A stretch of DNA of 64,000 nucleotides, from the NCBI GenBank assembly GCA_018242205.1, contig JAFECJ010000018.1:1-64000 (forward strand), in the 5' to 3' direction. Below, piece after piece: positions 43,334 to 50,350 of this stretch. Both the position numbers and the translations under genes were made by a program. The first letter of the stretch is position 1; every line of letters starts with the position of its first letter. The notes below the pieces were generated by a model. That model ran no database searches and was not told where the DNA came from. It was given only the letters and a program-made list of their open reading frames with translations. The DNA is from Pseudomonadota bacterium (GTDB taxonomy: Bacteria > Pseudomonadota > Alphaproteobacteria > Rhizobiales > Xanthobacteraceae).

Positions 43334-43894
43334 TCAGAACGCTGCGAGGATGGCGGCCACGAGGAAGGTGCCGATCCAGACATAGCCGTAAATGGGGGTC
43401 TGCTTGACCCGTTTGGCTCGGACGAAGAGATAGACCGGCGCCAGAAGCACGGCGAGTATCTGGAGGTTTTTGGTGTTGTGTCCGGCAAGCGCGAGCTGCC
43501 GCTCGTCCCCGAAGCAGAGCCCCCCATTGATGGCGAACGGGATCATCCAGGTCAGGGAATTAAGGAAGGTTTGGTCGGCCTCGGGGTGATTGACCCGATA
43601 GCCGTAGATGAAGGCGTCGATGACGACGTAGGCGATCGGCATAAAGGCGAGCGTCCAGACGAGCATATTGTTCACGTGCGCGGCGGCGACCGGGGGAGGA
43701 CTGTCCTGGAGGCTGGCTCCGATTTCGGTGGCCCGGACCGGCTGCCAGTCGCCGAGGCCCTTGCGCCAGATTGGCGTCTCGCCGTCGATCAATTGGGCGG
43801 CGAGGAGTTCGCGCAGCTTGTCGGCGGATACTGGCCCCAGTCGCTGGCCTCCCTGCGTGTAGAACCAGGAATCGTCAGTCGTTGTCTCGGTCAT
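43334..43894 (-). CDS. GYF_2-domain membrane protein
   Basis: A 186-residue protein. Residues 9-56 are a GYF_2 domain (WFYTQGGQRLGPVSADKLRE, TPIWRKGLGDWQPV), a fold that binds proline-rich peptides. The rest holds four hydrophobic helices (NNMLVWTLAFMPIAYVVIDA and others). Function is unknown; such proteins often precede small membrane proteins like the superinfection-immunity homologue next door, and the two are probably cotranscribed. Confidence 0.82.
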   Translation of the reverse strand: MTETTTDDSWFYTQGGQRLGPVSADKLRELLAAQLIDGETPIWRKGLGDWQPVRATEIGASLQDSPPPVAAAHVNNMLVWTLAFMPIAYVVIDAFIYGYRVNHPEADQTFLNSLTWMIPFAINGGLCFGDERQLALAGHNTKNLQILAVLLAPVYLFVRAKRVKQTPIYGYVWIGTFLVAAILAAF

Positions 43895-44040
43895 GAGCTC
43901 TCCTTTTGGGCCGAGCAGTCGCGCTCACCCTCAAAATGTATTCGGTCATCGGTGTCGGAAATTTACGTGCCGGCCCCCGCGCGCTATTTTTGTCGCTTTA
44001 AAGCGGTGGGTCAATAGGCGACATCAGGCTTGGCTAGGGC

Positions 44041-44277
44041 ATGGACCTTCGCCAAGTTTTTGCAGCAAATTTGCGTCGGTTACGACATGCCAAACGCATC
44101 TCGCAGGAGGCGCTGGCTCATGAGGCCGGCGTCAATCGCAGCTATATGAGCAAGCTCGAAAAGGGTGGCAGCTACGTCGGACTGGAGATTATTGGAAAAT
44201 TGTCCGAGGTCTTGGACGCCAAACCGGCAGATTTCCTTGAGATGCCGCCAAAGAAGGGCCGTAAGAAATCCAGATAG
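44041..44277 (+). CDS. XRE-family helix-turn-helix regulator
   Basis: A 78-residue single-domain DNA-binding protein: FAANLRRLRHAKRISQEALA, HEAGVNRSYMSKLEKGG and LEIIGKLSEVLDAKPADFLE give the five-helix Cro/CI-like fold, and the C-terminus is basic (PPKKGRKKSR). It is divergent from the GYF_2 gene with 146 bases between. It is the only transcriptional regulator recognised in the island, so it may control maintenance, excision or the motif shared at 46.9 and 50.2 kb; this is inference. Confidence 0.9.
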   Translation: MDLRQVFAANLRRLRHAKRISQEALAHEAGVNRSYMSKLEKGGSYVGLEIIGKLSEVLDAKPADFLEMPPKKGRKKSR

Positions 44278-44354
44278 ACGTGTTACACGCTGCCGAGCGT
44301 TCTCTTCCGCGTTTTCGTCGAGACGGTGCTTTGAGCGGGAACTCCCCACCGGGG

Positions 44355-44945
44355 CTAGCTCGATTGGGCTGTGAAGAAGGCCAGGGGTATGGGCGGGTCG
44401 GAGGCGAAAGCAGCGGCTCTCGGCGGTTTGCCAGAGGCGGCCCCCAGGTAAATCCGGCGGGGGTCGTTAGCCGATTGGCCCGCCTCGGTACGAGGATGTC
44501 TTCCTATAACCATGAGTCGGCCTTGCTCCGACCCTATCTGACGTTCCTCGGTGACGTAGAGCCTGTGTTGGTCGCTGAAGATGTCAGGTAGACGTTGAAG
44601 CCACATTAGGTGCTTGGCGGGCAAATCGTTGGGTGAGGTGGTTCCGTAGGAGCGCAGGGTGGCGCTACCGCCGCGGATGAGCCACCGGGGCCTGTTGTCG
44701 GCGATTTGCCAGTGGCGGAGGAGATCTTCGTTCTCGCCGGCGAGGGCAATGACCCTATTGGCAGTGGTCTCCTGTAAATTGATGATGATCTCGACCATCG
44801 CCCGGCTATCCGAGCCGCGATGGATGAAGTTGCCGAGGAAGACGTAGCGGGCCGCTTGGCCGCCAGCAAAGTCATAGCATTGCTCAAGGAGATCAGCGAG
44901 CTGCGCGGAGTTGCCTTGGATACTGCCGATGGCGAAGGTGAGCAT
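44355..44945 (-). CDS. Metallophosphatase-fold protein with all metal motifs degenerate
   Basis: A 196-residue protein that aligns by eye with PP1/ApaH-like serine/threonine phosphatases. The normal G-D-x-H-G is GSIQGN (residues 7-12), G-D-x-x-D-R-G is GNFIHRG (38-44), and G-N-H-E is GENED (70-74). The later GHT region reads GRHP and the C-terminal IDTGA-type block reads IYLGAASGKPPRAAAF. Spacing between motifs is kept while every metal ligand is changed, so it is a pseudoenzyme, probably a binding or regulatory protein. The gene's stop is close to the XRE gene; it is cotranscribed with the small gene upstream. Confidence 0.75.
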   Translation of the reverse strand: MLTFAIGSIQGNSAQLADLLEQCYDFAGGQAARYVFLGNFIHRGSDSRAMVEIIINLQETTANRVIALAGENEDLLRHWQIADNRPRWLIRGGSATLRSYGTTSPNDLPAKHLMWLQRLPDIFSDQHRLYVTEERQIGSEQGRLMVIGRHPRTEAGQSANDPRRIYLGAASGKPPRAAAFASDPPIPLAFFTAQSS

Positions 44946-45163
44946 TAGGTGCGGTTTGCCTGATGTACAGGTTCTTTGCGGCCCTCATTGACGAAGGGGC
45001 GCAGGACGATCTTGCCGTCGAGCGGGTTGGCCTGGAGGAGGACGTTGAGGCCGGCGCCGTCTTCGTGGAGGAAGGCAGCGCCAAGATCGATCCAAACGTC
45101 CTTCTGGCCGTCGCGTTTGACGACGGTGTAGGCCTTGAAGTCGGGTAGGACTTTAGCGGACAT
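44945..45163 (-). CDS. Conserved small hypothetical protein of alphaproteobacterial mobile DNA
   Basis: A 72-residue protein from ATG 45163, which has GGAG upstream; the longer frame's first 22 residues look unlike coding sequence. Core: YTVVKRDGQKDVWIDLGAAF, LHEDGAGLNVLLQANPLDGK, IVLRPFV. Similar small proteins with this WxxLGAAFxHxDGxG pattern are frequent near DUF736 and DUF3768 genes on alphaproteobacterial plasmids. No function is known. Stop and downstream start overlap at 44945. Confidence 0.65.
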   Translation of the reverse strand: MSAKVLPDFKAYTVVKRDGQKDVWIDLGAAFLHEDGAGLNVLLQANPLDGKIVLRPFVNEGRKEPVHQANRT

Positions 45164-45232
45164 AACACTGAGCTCCGATTTGTTCTGGTTAATATTCCCC
45201 GGTGTGGTGGCGCAATTTACCGACGGCACGGC

Positions 45233-45571
45233 TCAATATTCGTGGGCGGTCATGATGGTCATGACGCGCATCGTTTTGTCGGGGTCGGATGGGTTCTCGC
45301 TGCCTCCCGCAAGATCGAGAGAGTAGTAATCGATCTTCGCAAAGACGTGGACGCCATTGAATTCGAACGCGACGAAATCATGCTCGTCGTGGGGATCGTT
45401 CGCTTCGTTGAAGTCGCAGAATTCCGCCACCTGGCGGAAGATTTCGGCGCGGGTGTCTTCGTCCAACTCCATGATGCCGGGAGTGAGCATGATTTTGCCG
45501 CCCATGAAGGTGCGGCGAAACTGATCGTTGAGTTGCCGAATGGCGGCTGCTTTTGAAATCTGGGGCTCCAT
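45233..45571 (-). CDS. DUF3768 domain protein
   Basis: A 112-residue protein from ATG 45571. Core: IRQLNDQFRRTFMGGKIMLT, PGIMELDEDTRAEIFRQVAE, NDPHDEHDFVAFEFNGVHVF and KIDYYSLDL, the pattern of DUF3768, found mostly on alphaproteobacterial plasmids and islands. Biochemical role unknown. The open frame extends far upstream, but that part is low-complexity and is a shadow of the opposite frame. Confidence 0.85.
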   Translation of the reverse strand: MEPQISKAAAIRQLNDQFRRTFMGGKIMLTPGIMELDEDTRAEIFRQVAEFCDFNEANDPHDEHDFVAFEFNGVHVFAKIDYYSLDLAGGSENPSDPDKTMRVMTIMTAHEY

Positions 45572-45671
45572 GGGATTGTCCTCGAGAAAGCCGGGCGCTT
45601 GCCCGCGGCTGTGCGAGTTGCGGCAGTTGCGACGGGGTAAGCGCGGTGCGACGAATGGCGGGCTGAAAGCG

Positions 45672-45905
45672 TCAGTCGGCCTGTTCCTCGGGAATGGTTT
45701 CGATCGTGCAGTCGCTTTCGCAGGCTTCGCAGTATGAGTGGTCGAAGGCTTGCCCGAGCTCCCATTCCTGTCTTTCGAAGGACCATGAGGCCCATGCGTC
45801 GCGAACGACGTCCTCGGAGTGGCAATGCGAGCACCGCTGGATGAAGCGGGATGTCGCCGCGGCGGGTGCCGCGGCGACAATGGAGCGAGGATCCGGGCCG
45901 CTCAC
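45672..45905 (-). CDS. Small zinc-ribbon-like protein
   Basis: A 77-residue acidic protein with two Cys pairs, CSHCHSEDV and YCEACESDC, probably forming one zinc site, and a Trp-rich middle (DAWASWSFERQEWELG). No enzymatic motif. The start overlaps the nuclease-like gene's stop as ATGA, so the two are translated together. Similar small zinc proteins occur next to DUF3768 genes in mobile DNA. Confidence 0.65.
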   Translation of the reverse strand: MSGPDPRSIVAAAPAAATSRFIQRCSHCHSEDVVRDAWASWSFERQEWELGQAFDHSYCEACESDCTIETIPEEQAD

Positions 45906-46870
45906 GATTGCGTCCCGTCGATGAGGGCGTCGACCGGGCTGAAGTCCAGGTAACGCTCGTGGAGGAGGGCGGCGACGTCCTTGGCGCCCGAGCGACCGAG
46001 TGCCTCGATGAAGCTTTCGTAGGAGACGACATCGAAGGGAACGATGCCGCCGGGCAGGAGGTGCGATCGGTATTGCGCGACGGCCTGGGCGACGGCTCGG
46101 TTCAGCGTCGGGGCGATGAGGATGTAGCGGCCGGTCGTGTAGAGGCCATTGTTGACCATGGCGAAGGCGAGGAGGTGCTGTCGCCAGAGCTGCTGGAGGG
46201 GCGCGGCCCGGAGGTCCGGGTGGTCGGGATCGACGAAGAGGGTCGAGAGCCGGGAGAGTTCGTCATAGCGCGGCCTCAACCGGGCCGGCTGCTCGTGCAT
46301 CGACTCGGTATACTTGATCTCGGTGGCGACGAAGCCGTGCTCGCCGGCCGGCGTTGTGATCTTGAACAGGGCGTCGAAGGCGGATCGGTCATTGGTGAAG
46401 GCGGGGTGGCGGCGGGCCGGGGAGTGCTCGAAGAGAACGTCCTCGACCTTCTTGACGAAGCCTGGGCAGAGGCGGCGCAGGACGGCGGTGGCGAGGCGCG
46501 GGTTCAGCGCCAACGGGCCGATGAGATTGAACGTCGCTGGCATGGACGAGAGGAGATTGCGGTAGAGGCGGTCGGTGTCGATGAGAGCATCGTCCTCGCG
46601 CCACGCGACGACGCGGCGGGCAAGCCGGGCGACGTCCGGGGTGATGAAGTTGGCATCGCCATGTTCCTCGGCGAGGTAGGAACCGAGTTCACGCTGTTCA
46701 TCGCTGCCGGCGGGCCACAGGCCCATCGGCCAGCCTTTGGACTCACGGAGGAGGGCCTGGCGGGCGCGGGCGGCGGCGCGGAAGCGGTCGTCGGCTTGTT
46801 CGTGGACGTGGTGGGCGCGGAGCGTTGTTTCCGGAATGTACGGCACGCGGCCGAGTTCGGCGGTGGACAT
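45902..46870 (-). CDS. PD-(D/E)XK nuclease-like protein (PGN_0703-like)
   Basis: A 322-residue soluble protein. A possible PD-(D/E)XK core is seen at about residues 165-190: an acidic DALFKIT strand followed by GEHGFVATEIKYTESMHEQP, where E-x-K fits the family's second motif. The helical N-terminal region and a later LAFAMVNNGLYTTGRYILI segment resemble the PGN_0703 putative restriction endonuclease group. No methylase is nearby. The target is unknown. It is first in a leftward row with the zinc-ribbon and DUF3768 genes. Confidence 0.6.
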   Translation of the reverse strand: MSTAELGRVPYIPETTLRAHHVHEQADDRFRAAARARQALLRESKGWPMGLWPAGSDEQRELGSYLAEEHGDANFITPDVARLARRVVAWREDDALIDTDRLYRNLLSSMPATFNLIGPLALNPRLATAVLRRLCPGFVKKVEDVLFEHSPARRHPAFTNDRSAFDALFKITTPAGEHGFVATEIKYTESMHEQPARLRPRYDELSRLSTLFVDPDHPDLRAAPLQQLWRQHLLAFAMVNNGLYTTGRYILIAPTLNRAVAQAVAQYRSHLLPGGIVPFDVVSYESFIEALGRSGAKDVAALLHERYLDFSPVDALIDGTQS

Positions 46871-46903
46871 GAGCGATGAATCCCTTGTGGTGGTGCGAGG
46901 GAT

Positions 46904-46955
46904 TCGGATCAGACGGAGATCAATTTACAGCCGTGCAGCTTGTACACCCGGATAC
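46904..46955 (+). promoter_or_regulatory. Shared upstream motif, copy 1
   Basis: TCGGATCAGA (46904-46913), then AATTTACA and CCGTGCAGC, then TGTACACCCGGATACACA. The same elements in the same order and orientation occur at 50191-50256 before the dnaX-like operon. Confidence 0.5.
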
Positions 46956-47135
46956 ACAAGCATCACTATCTTAGGTTGTGCCGGAAAGTGTAGTTTCAAC
47001 CCTGGACGCGGCAGAGGCGGATTCCGGACAGCGAGTTTGCGGCCGGAATCTCGGTGCCGAGCGGGCATAGTTCGGCTCGAAATTGGAAGCGGAAAGAGAG
47101 CAGGAAGGAGCGTAGCTGGGTGGCTCCGGTGCAGC

Positions 47136-47163
47136 GGCCGGTTCTTAATCAACCGGCCTTTTT
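47136..47163 (+). terminator. Strong rho-independent terminator
   Basis: An 8-bp stem, GGCCGGTT (47136-47143) with AACCGGCC (47151-47158), has the 7-base loop CTTAATC and is followed directly by five T. It functions only for rightward transcription, but no rightward gene ends here. Confidence 0.8.
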
Positions 47164-47221
47164 ATCGCTGGTGCGCTTTTCTTTTTTTGTGCTGCCCGAA
47201 CGTGCTTCCCTGTGCCGAAGG

Positions 47222-47252
47222 CACAGCTTTGCCGTTGACCGGCAAAGCTGTG
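47222..47252. repeat. 13-bp perfect inverted repeat
   Basis: CACAGCTTTGCCG (47222-47234), loop TTGAC, CGGCAAAGCTGTG (47240-47252). There is no T-run on either side, so it is not a standard terminator. Long perfect hairpins of this type occur in plasmid origins, transfer origins and regulatory RNAs. Confidence 0.75.
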
Positions 47253-47689
47253 GAACTTGGGCGCACAATCCTCGTGCCGCCGTCAGTCGCTCGGATCGGC
47301 AAAACCTTGTTAGAGGGAGGCCGGGGTCATGCGGTCGGCCTTTACTTGCTGCTTATTGGCGCAACTTGCACCACCGCGCTGATCCGCCAACGGGGTAGTG
47401 AGTCTTGGGTCGGGGCAACCCGGAGCCCAATCCTGCGACGACATCTCTGTGTCGCTTCTTAGGTACCGATGCCCTTCGGTTGGTTGATCTGCTTGGTCCC
47501 CGCTGCCTGGCTAGCAATCCGGAGAGCAGAGCTCGTTAGGAGCTGGCTATGTGGTTTGCCGGTAAGCCGGCGTGTTCTTCACAGATTACATCGATTCAAT
47601 TTAGTGCCGATGTGCCGTTATTCGCTCGGGCCAGCAGAGATAGACGGGCAACGGCATCTCCTGCGCCGAGACGGCAAGGCGGCGTCCAG

Positions 47690-47956
47690 CTAAAGCGCTC
47701 CATGTTCATGATTCTCTTGCTCTGCGGTTGCGATGGGGTGCAACAAATCAACAAACTGTTGGATACCGAAGAAGCCAAGCGCTGGTTCACCGTCGACGCT
47801 TATGATTTCCGAGGCCCAGAAGTAGCTTTTGTTGCCGACGCGAAGCTCGTCCCGGCTTGGCATGTCAAAGTTGAAGCCGGCCCGCGAAATGAATATCGCA
47901 GCCTCCAGCAAGAGTGGATGGGGATCTCCTTTCGCCGCTAGCGCGAAGGGCGTCAT
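47690..47956 (-). CDS. Small hypothetical protein, paralogue of the 48.1 kb gene
   Basis: An 88-residue protein without signal peptide. Its middle (FISRAGFNFDMPSRDELRVG, NKSYFWASEIISVDGEP, FGIQQFVDLL) matches the neighbouring gene at 48070-48492 in order: aromatic-Asn-Phe, MPS, G-K-x-Y-F-W, I-x-x-D-G, then a hydrophobic helix. No known family. The pairing with a homologue argues that the frame is real. Confidence 0.55.
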   Translation of the reverse strand: MTPFALAAKGDPHPLLLEAAIFISRAGFNFDMPSRDELRVGNKSYFWASEIISVDGEPALGFFGIQQFVDLLHPIATAEQENHEHGAL

Positions 47957-48069
47957 AGTTCTCTCCTTTGGAGATGCACATTGAATGATGTAGCCGCGTT
48001 CGGCGGACCGCGCGGCTCGCGAATTTGAGCGGACCGTAGCGTGCCGCGCGTCAGGCCGCTTCTTGACCG

Positions 48070-48492
48070 TTAGAAGGGTGCGTCGGTGTCGCCGCTCCCG
48101 CGGTATAGACGCGTCCAGATAGGGACCGAACCGTTGCGGCTTGAACCGAGACCGCCCGTGGCAGGAACATTCTGTTTGGCAGTGCCGATTCCGATCACCG
48201 ATCGCTTTGCGCTGATTGGAGGCGGATTGAATGACCTCAAGTATTGTGGATTGATTCCCTTCTCGGCTTCGTCTTGCAGCAGCTTGATGAAGGCGAGTAG
48301 CCCTTTTATCTCGACCTTCGGCCCACCGTCGATTGTAATCTTGCCGGTGGTCCAGAAATAGTTGTGCTTACCGATCTTGATGTGCCAAGGGCTCGGCATT
48401 CTGGGATTAAAGTTTGCCTCTCTGATCGCCGAGAGTGCTTCAGATAGTCTGCGATCCGATGTCTCTGGATCGGGCATGAGGGTGTGGGGCAT
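48070..48492 (-). CDS. Small hypothetical protein, paralogue of the 47.7 kb gene
   Basis: A 140-residue protein. Residues about 18-70 match the gene at 47690: AIREANFNPRMPSPWHIKIG, KHNYFWTTGKITIDGGP, IKGLLAFIKLL. A longer C-terminal part (Pro/Gly-rich, RSFNPPPISAKRSVIGIGTA) is absent from the paralogue. Family unknown. The repeated GK-x-Y-F-W and I-x-DG pattern suggests a small beta domain. Confidence 0.6.
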   Translation of the reverse strand: MPHTLMPDPETSDRRLSEALSAIREANFNPRMPSPWHIKIGKHNYFWTTGKITIDGGPKVEIKGLLAFIKLLQDEAEKGINPQYLRSFNPPPISAKRSVIGIGTAKQNVPATGGLGSSRNGSVPIWTRLYRGSGDTDAPF

Positions 48493-48919
48493 AGGGCATC
48501 TCGGTTTGGTTGATCCAAACCTATATAGAAAGTCACGCTGTCACTTCGCAGCCTCCTAACTTTTAGGGTCGGCAGACCTAAAGCCGAAAGCTAAAGCGGC
48601 GTTCGTTGCGCCAATTCTGCCGGCCGCATGAACGGTCCGACCTTCGCCGGCGTTGCTCTCCGATTTATGCGCGGCAGATTGCTACAGAGCACTCCACATC
48701 TAGTACGTGCGTCATAGGCCAGCCGACAGGTAGGCCAGAAAGGCTCATCTGATAGATACGTGGTCATCCGCCTCTTATGGGCCGCACCACAAGCGGCCAA
48801 TCTTGCAATGAATGAGGCAAAGATTGACCGATACTTCGACAGACAATGACCACTCTAAAAATCCACACCCCAAGGCCGTATATCCCTTGGCCGCTATGTG
48901 TCTAAAGGAGAACTGCTAT
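48493..48919. other. Upstream region of the VapE-like gene
   Basis: About 430 bases between the divergent unknown gene and the helicase gene. In-frame ATGs at 48812 and 48896 could extend the helicase, but the only good ribosome-binding site (AAAGGAG at 48904-48910) favours the GTG at 48920. No other structure seen. Confidence 0.5.
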
Positions 48920-50074
48920 GTGATTGAAGCCGACCAGAGCATTGGTCGTCAGATCGACCCGACCATGCCGGTCGCAGAGCGGCTCGCGCTGCAACCGATC
49001 GATCCGGACGTGATCGTCGACGAGATCATCCTCCGGGCCGATAGCATTGGCATCAGTTTACCCAAAGGCAGGGCCAAACGTGAGCTCGAGAAGATGATCC
49101 GCGACGCTGCCGCCGAAAAGCGCCGGTCCATCCTGATGCCGATCTGCGACAACAGCCTCACAACTGAGGAGCAGGCGAAAGCTACGAAGAACTTCGAGGC
49201 ACTTGCACAAGTCTTTGATATGCCCGAAACCTTGTGCGTTGCCGCCGTCAAACAGCTAATGTGGTCAGTCAAGCGTAAGCAGTTGCGCCTCCCGGTCAGC
49301 TATCCTCAAATGCCCATCGTCACGAATCGTATCCAGGGTTCTGGCAAAACCGCGTTCGTCGCCCGGCTTCTCGGGCCGTTGAAAGAATTAGCGACCGATC
49401 CCGTGCAGATCTCGGCCCTTACGGATCCGTTCGGCCAACAGTTGATGAATTACGCGGTCGTTAATATTGACGATGCAGGTGCCTCGGCTCGAACGAAGGT
49501 CAGCGTTCTAAAGGCTATTATTACGAATGGCCGTATCCAATCTCGAGCGATGCGCAAGTCGAGGCAAGATCGCCGGGAGCAACTGACGACATTCATCGCG
49601 ACCACCAACGAACATATTACTCATCTGATCCCTGACACCAGCGGCCATCGCCGCTTTGTGGTTCTTCCGCTTAAGAACGGCGCCGTCGAAAAAGGCGGTT
49701 CGGCCGATATCTGGCTCATCATCAATAGTTTGGATTTCCAATTGATGTGGCGCTCGGTCTCGCATGAGGCCGAGGAGCCGATCAAAGCAGTTCTCAAAGA
49801 ACTCCACGCCTATCAACGAGCGTATGTGCCGCCCGATATCCTCGAGCAGTGGGTTAAGTCATTTGATCCGAACTCGGAACAGGCGCGCAACATCATTGGA
49901 CCCGCCGGCATAACCGCGACGCTGCTCTATGAACTGTACGTCGATGAGACGGGAGACGAAATCGGTCCGACGGAATTCGGCAGGAGGCTGCGCCCATATC
50001 TCGGACAGCCCGAGATACCGTTCTCGCGTAAGAAACGCACCGCTAGTGGTTTCGTGTACGTACTGAGGAGGTAG
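48920..50074 (+). CDS. VapE-like SF3 helicase/ATPase
   Basis: A 384-residue protein from the GTG at 48920, chosen because AAAGGAG lies 9 bases before it (ATG 48812 would add 36 residues of poor composition). ATPase motifs: Walker A in NRIQGSGKTAFVARLL, Walker B in YAVVNIDDAG, and motif C TTFIATTNE, followed by PDTSGHRRFVVLPL. This is the virulence-associated-E group of superfamily 3 helicases, which replicate phages, satellites and plasmids. The primase half often fused to it is missing. It heads the replication block. Confidence 0.85.
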   Translation: MIEADQSIGRQIDPTMPVAERLALQPIDPDVIVDEIILRADSIGISLPKGRAKRELEKMIRDAAAEKRRSILMPICDNSLTTEEQAKATKNFEALAQVFDMPETLCVAAVKQLMWSVKRKQLRLPVSYPQMPIVTNRIQGSGKTAFVARLLGPLKELATDPVQISALTDPFGQQLMNYAVVNIDDAGASARTKVSVLKAIITNGRIQSRAMRKSRQDRREQLTTFIATTNEHITHLIPDTSGHRRFVVLPLKNGAVEKGGSADIWLIINSLDFQLMWRSVSHEAEEPIKAVLKELHAYQRAYVPPDILEQWVKSFDPNSEQARNIIGPAGITATLLYELYVDETGDEIGPTEFGRRLRPYLGQPEIPFSRKKRTASGFVYVLRR

Positions 50075-50350
50075 TTCGACGAGGAACGTCGGCACATTAA
50101 GTCCATATAGCAACCGAATCGTTCGCTTCGTGCTGTACGATTGTTTTGCTAGAAAAGTGAATCCAGTCGCCGGTGGCAGTCGCTAGGACGTCGGATCAGA
50201 GTGAATTTACACTGTGCGCACCATACACACCATGCATACCGTACACACCCTACATGCCGTCCTCCTTTTCAGTGATGCATGAACCCTGTCGCGACGGAGG
50301 GATCGATGATGTTCACGCAAAACGTAATAGTTACGGTTGTTTGAAAGCGC
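50075..50350. promoter_or_regulatory. Intergenic control region with short tandem repeats
   Basis: Between the helicase and dnaX-like genes lies TCGGATCAGA (50191-50200), then GAATTTACA, then two imperfect 18-base units, CCATACACACCATGCATA and CCGTACACACCCTACATG (50221-50256). The arrangement resembles copy 1 at 46904 and could be iterons or an operator for the downstream operon. Confidence 0.5.

Larger units (their letters stand above)
46871..47689. other. Structured non-coding region
   Basis: These 819 bases contain no convincing gene. They hold a motif shared with 50.19-50.26 kb (46904-46955), a strong rightward terminator at 47136-47163 and a 13-bp perfect inverted repeat at 47222-47252. 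No protein gene reads rightward into the terminator, so a small RNA from roughly 46950 to 47163 is possible, and the hairpins could be part of a replication or transfer origin. Confidence 0.55.

Noticed and set aside
45851..46879. 342-codon rightward frame opposite the nuclease-like gene
   Set aside because: Typical high-GC antisense shadow rich in Gly, Glu and Val; the leftward frame has family features and is coupled to a neighbour.
46737..47462. Long rightward open frame over the nuclease gene start and the non-coding region
   Set aside because: Composition is Arg/Cys-rich and unlike protein; it crosses a strong terminator and the start of an opposing gene.
50211..50262. CRISPR-like array
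   Set aside because: Only two imperfect 18-base units without spacers or cas genes; no CRISPR array was seen anywhere in the window.
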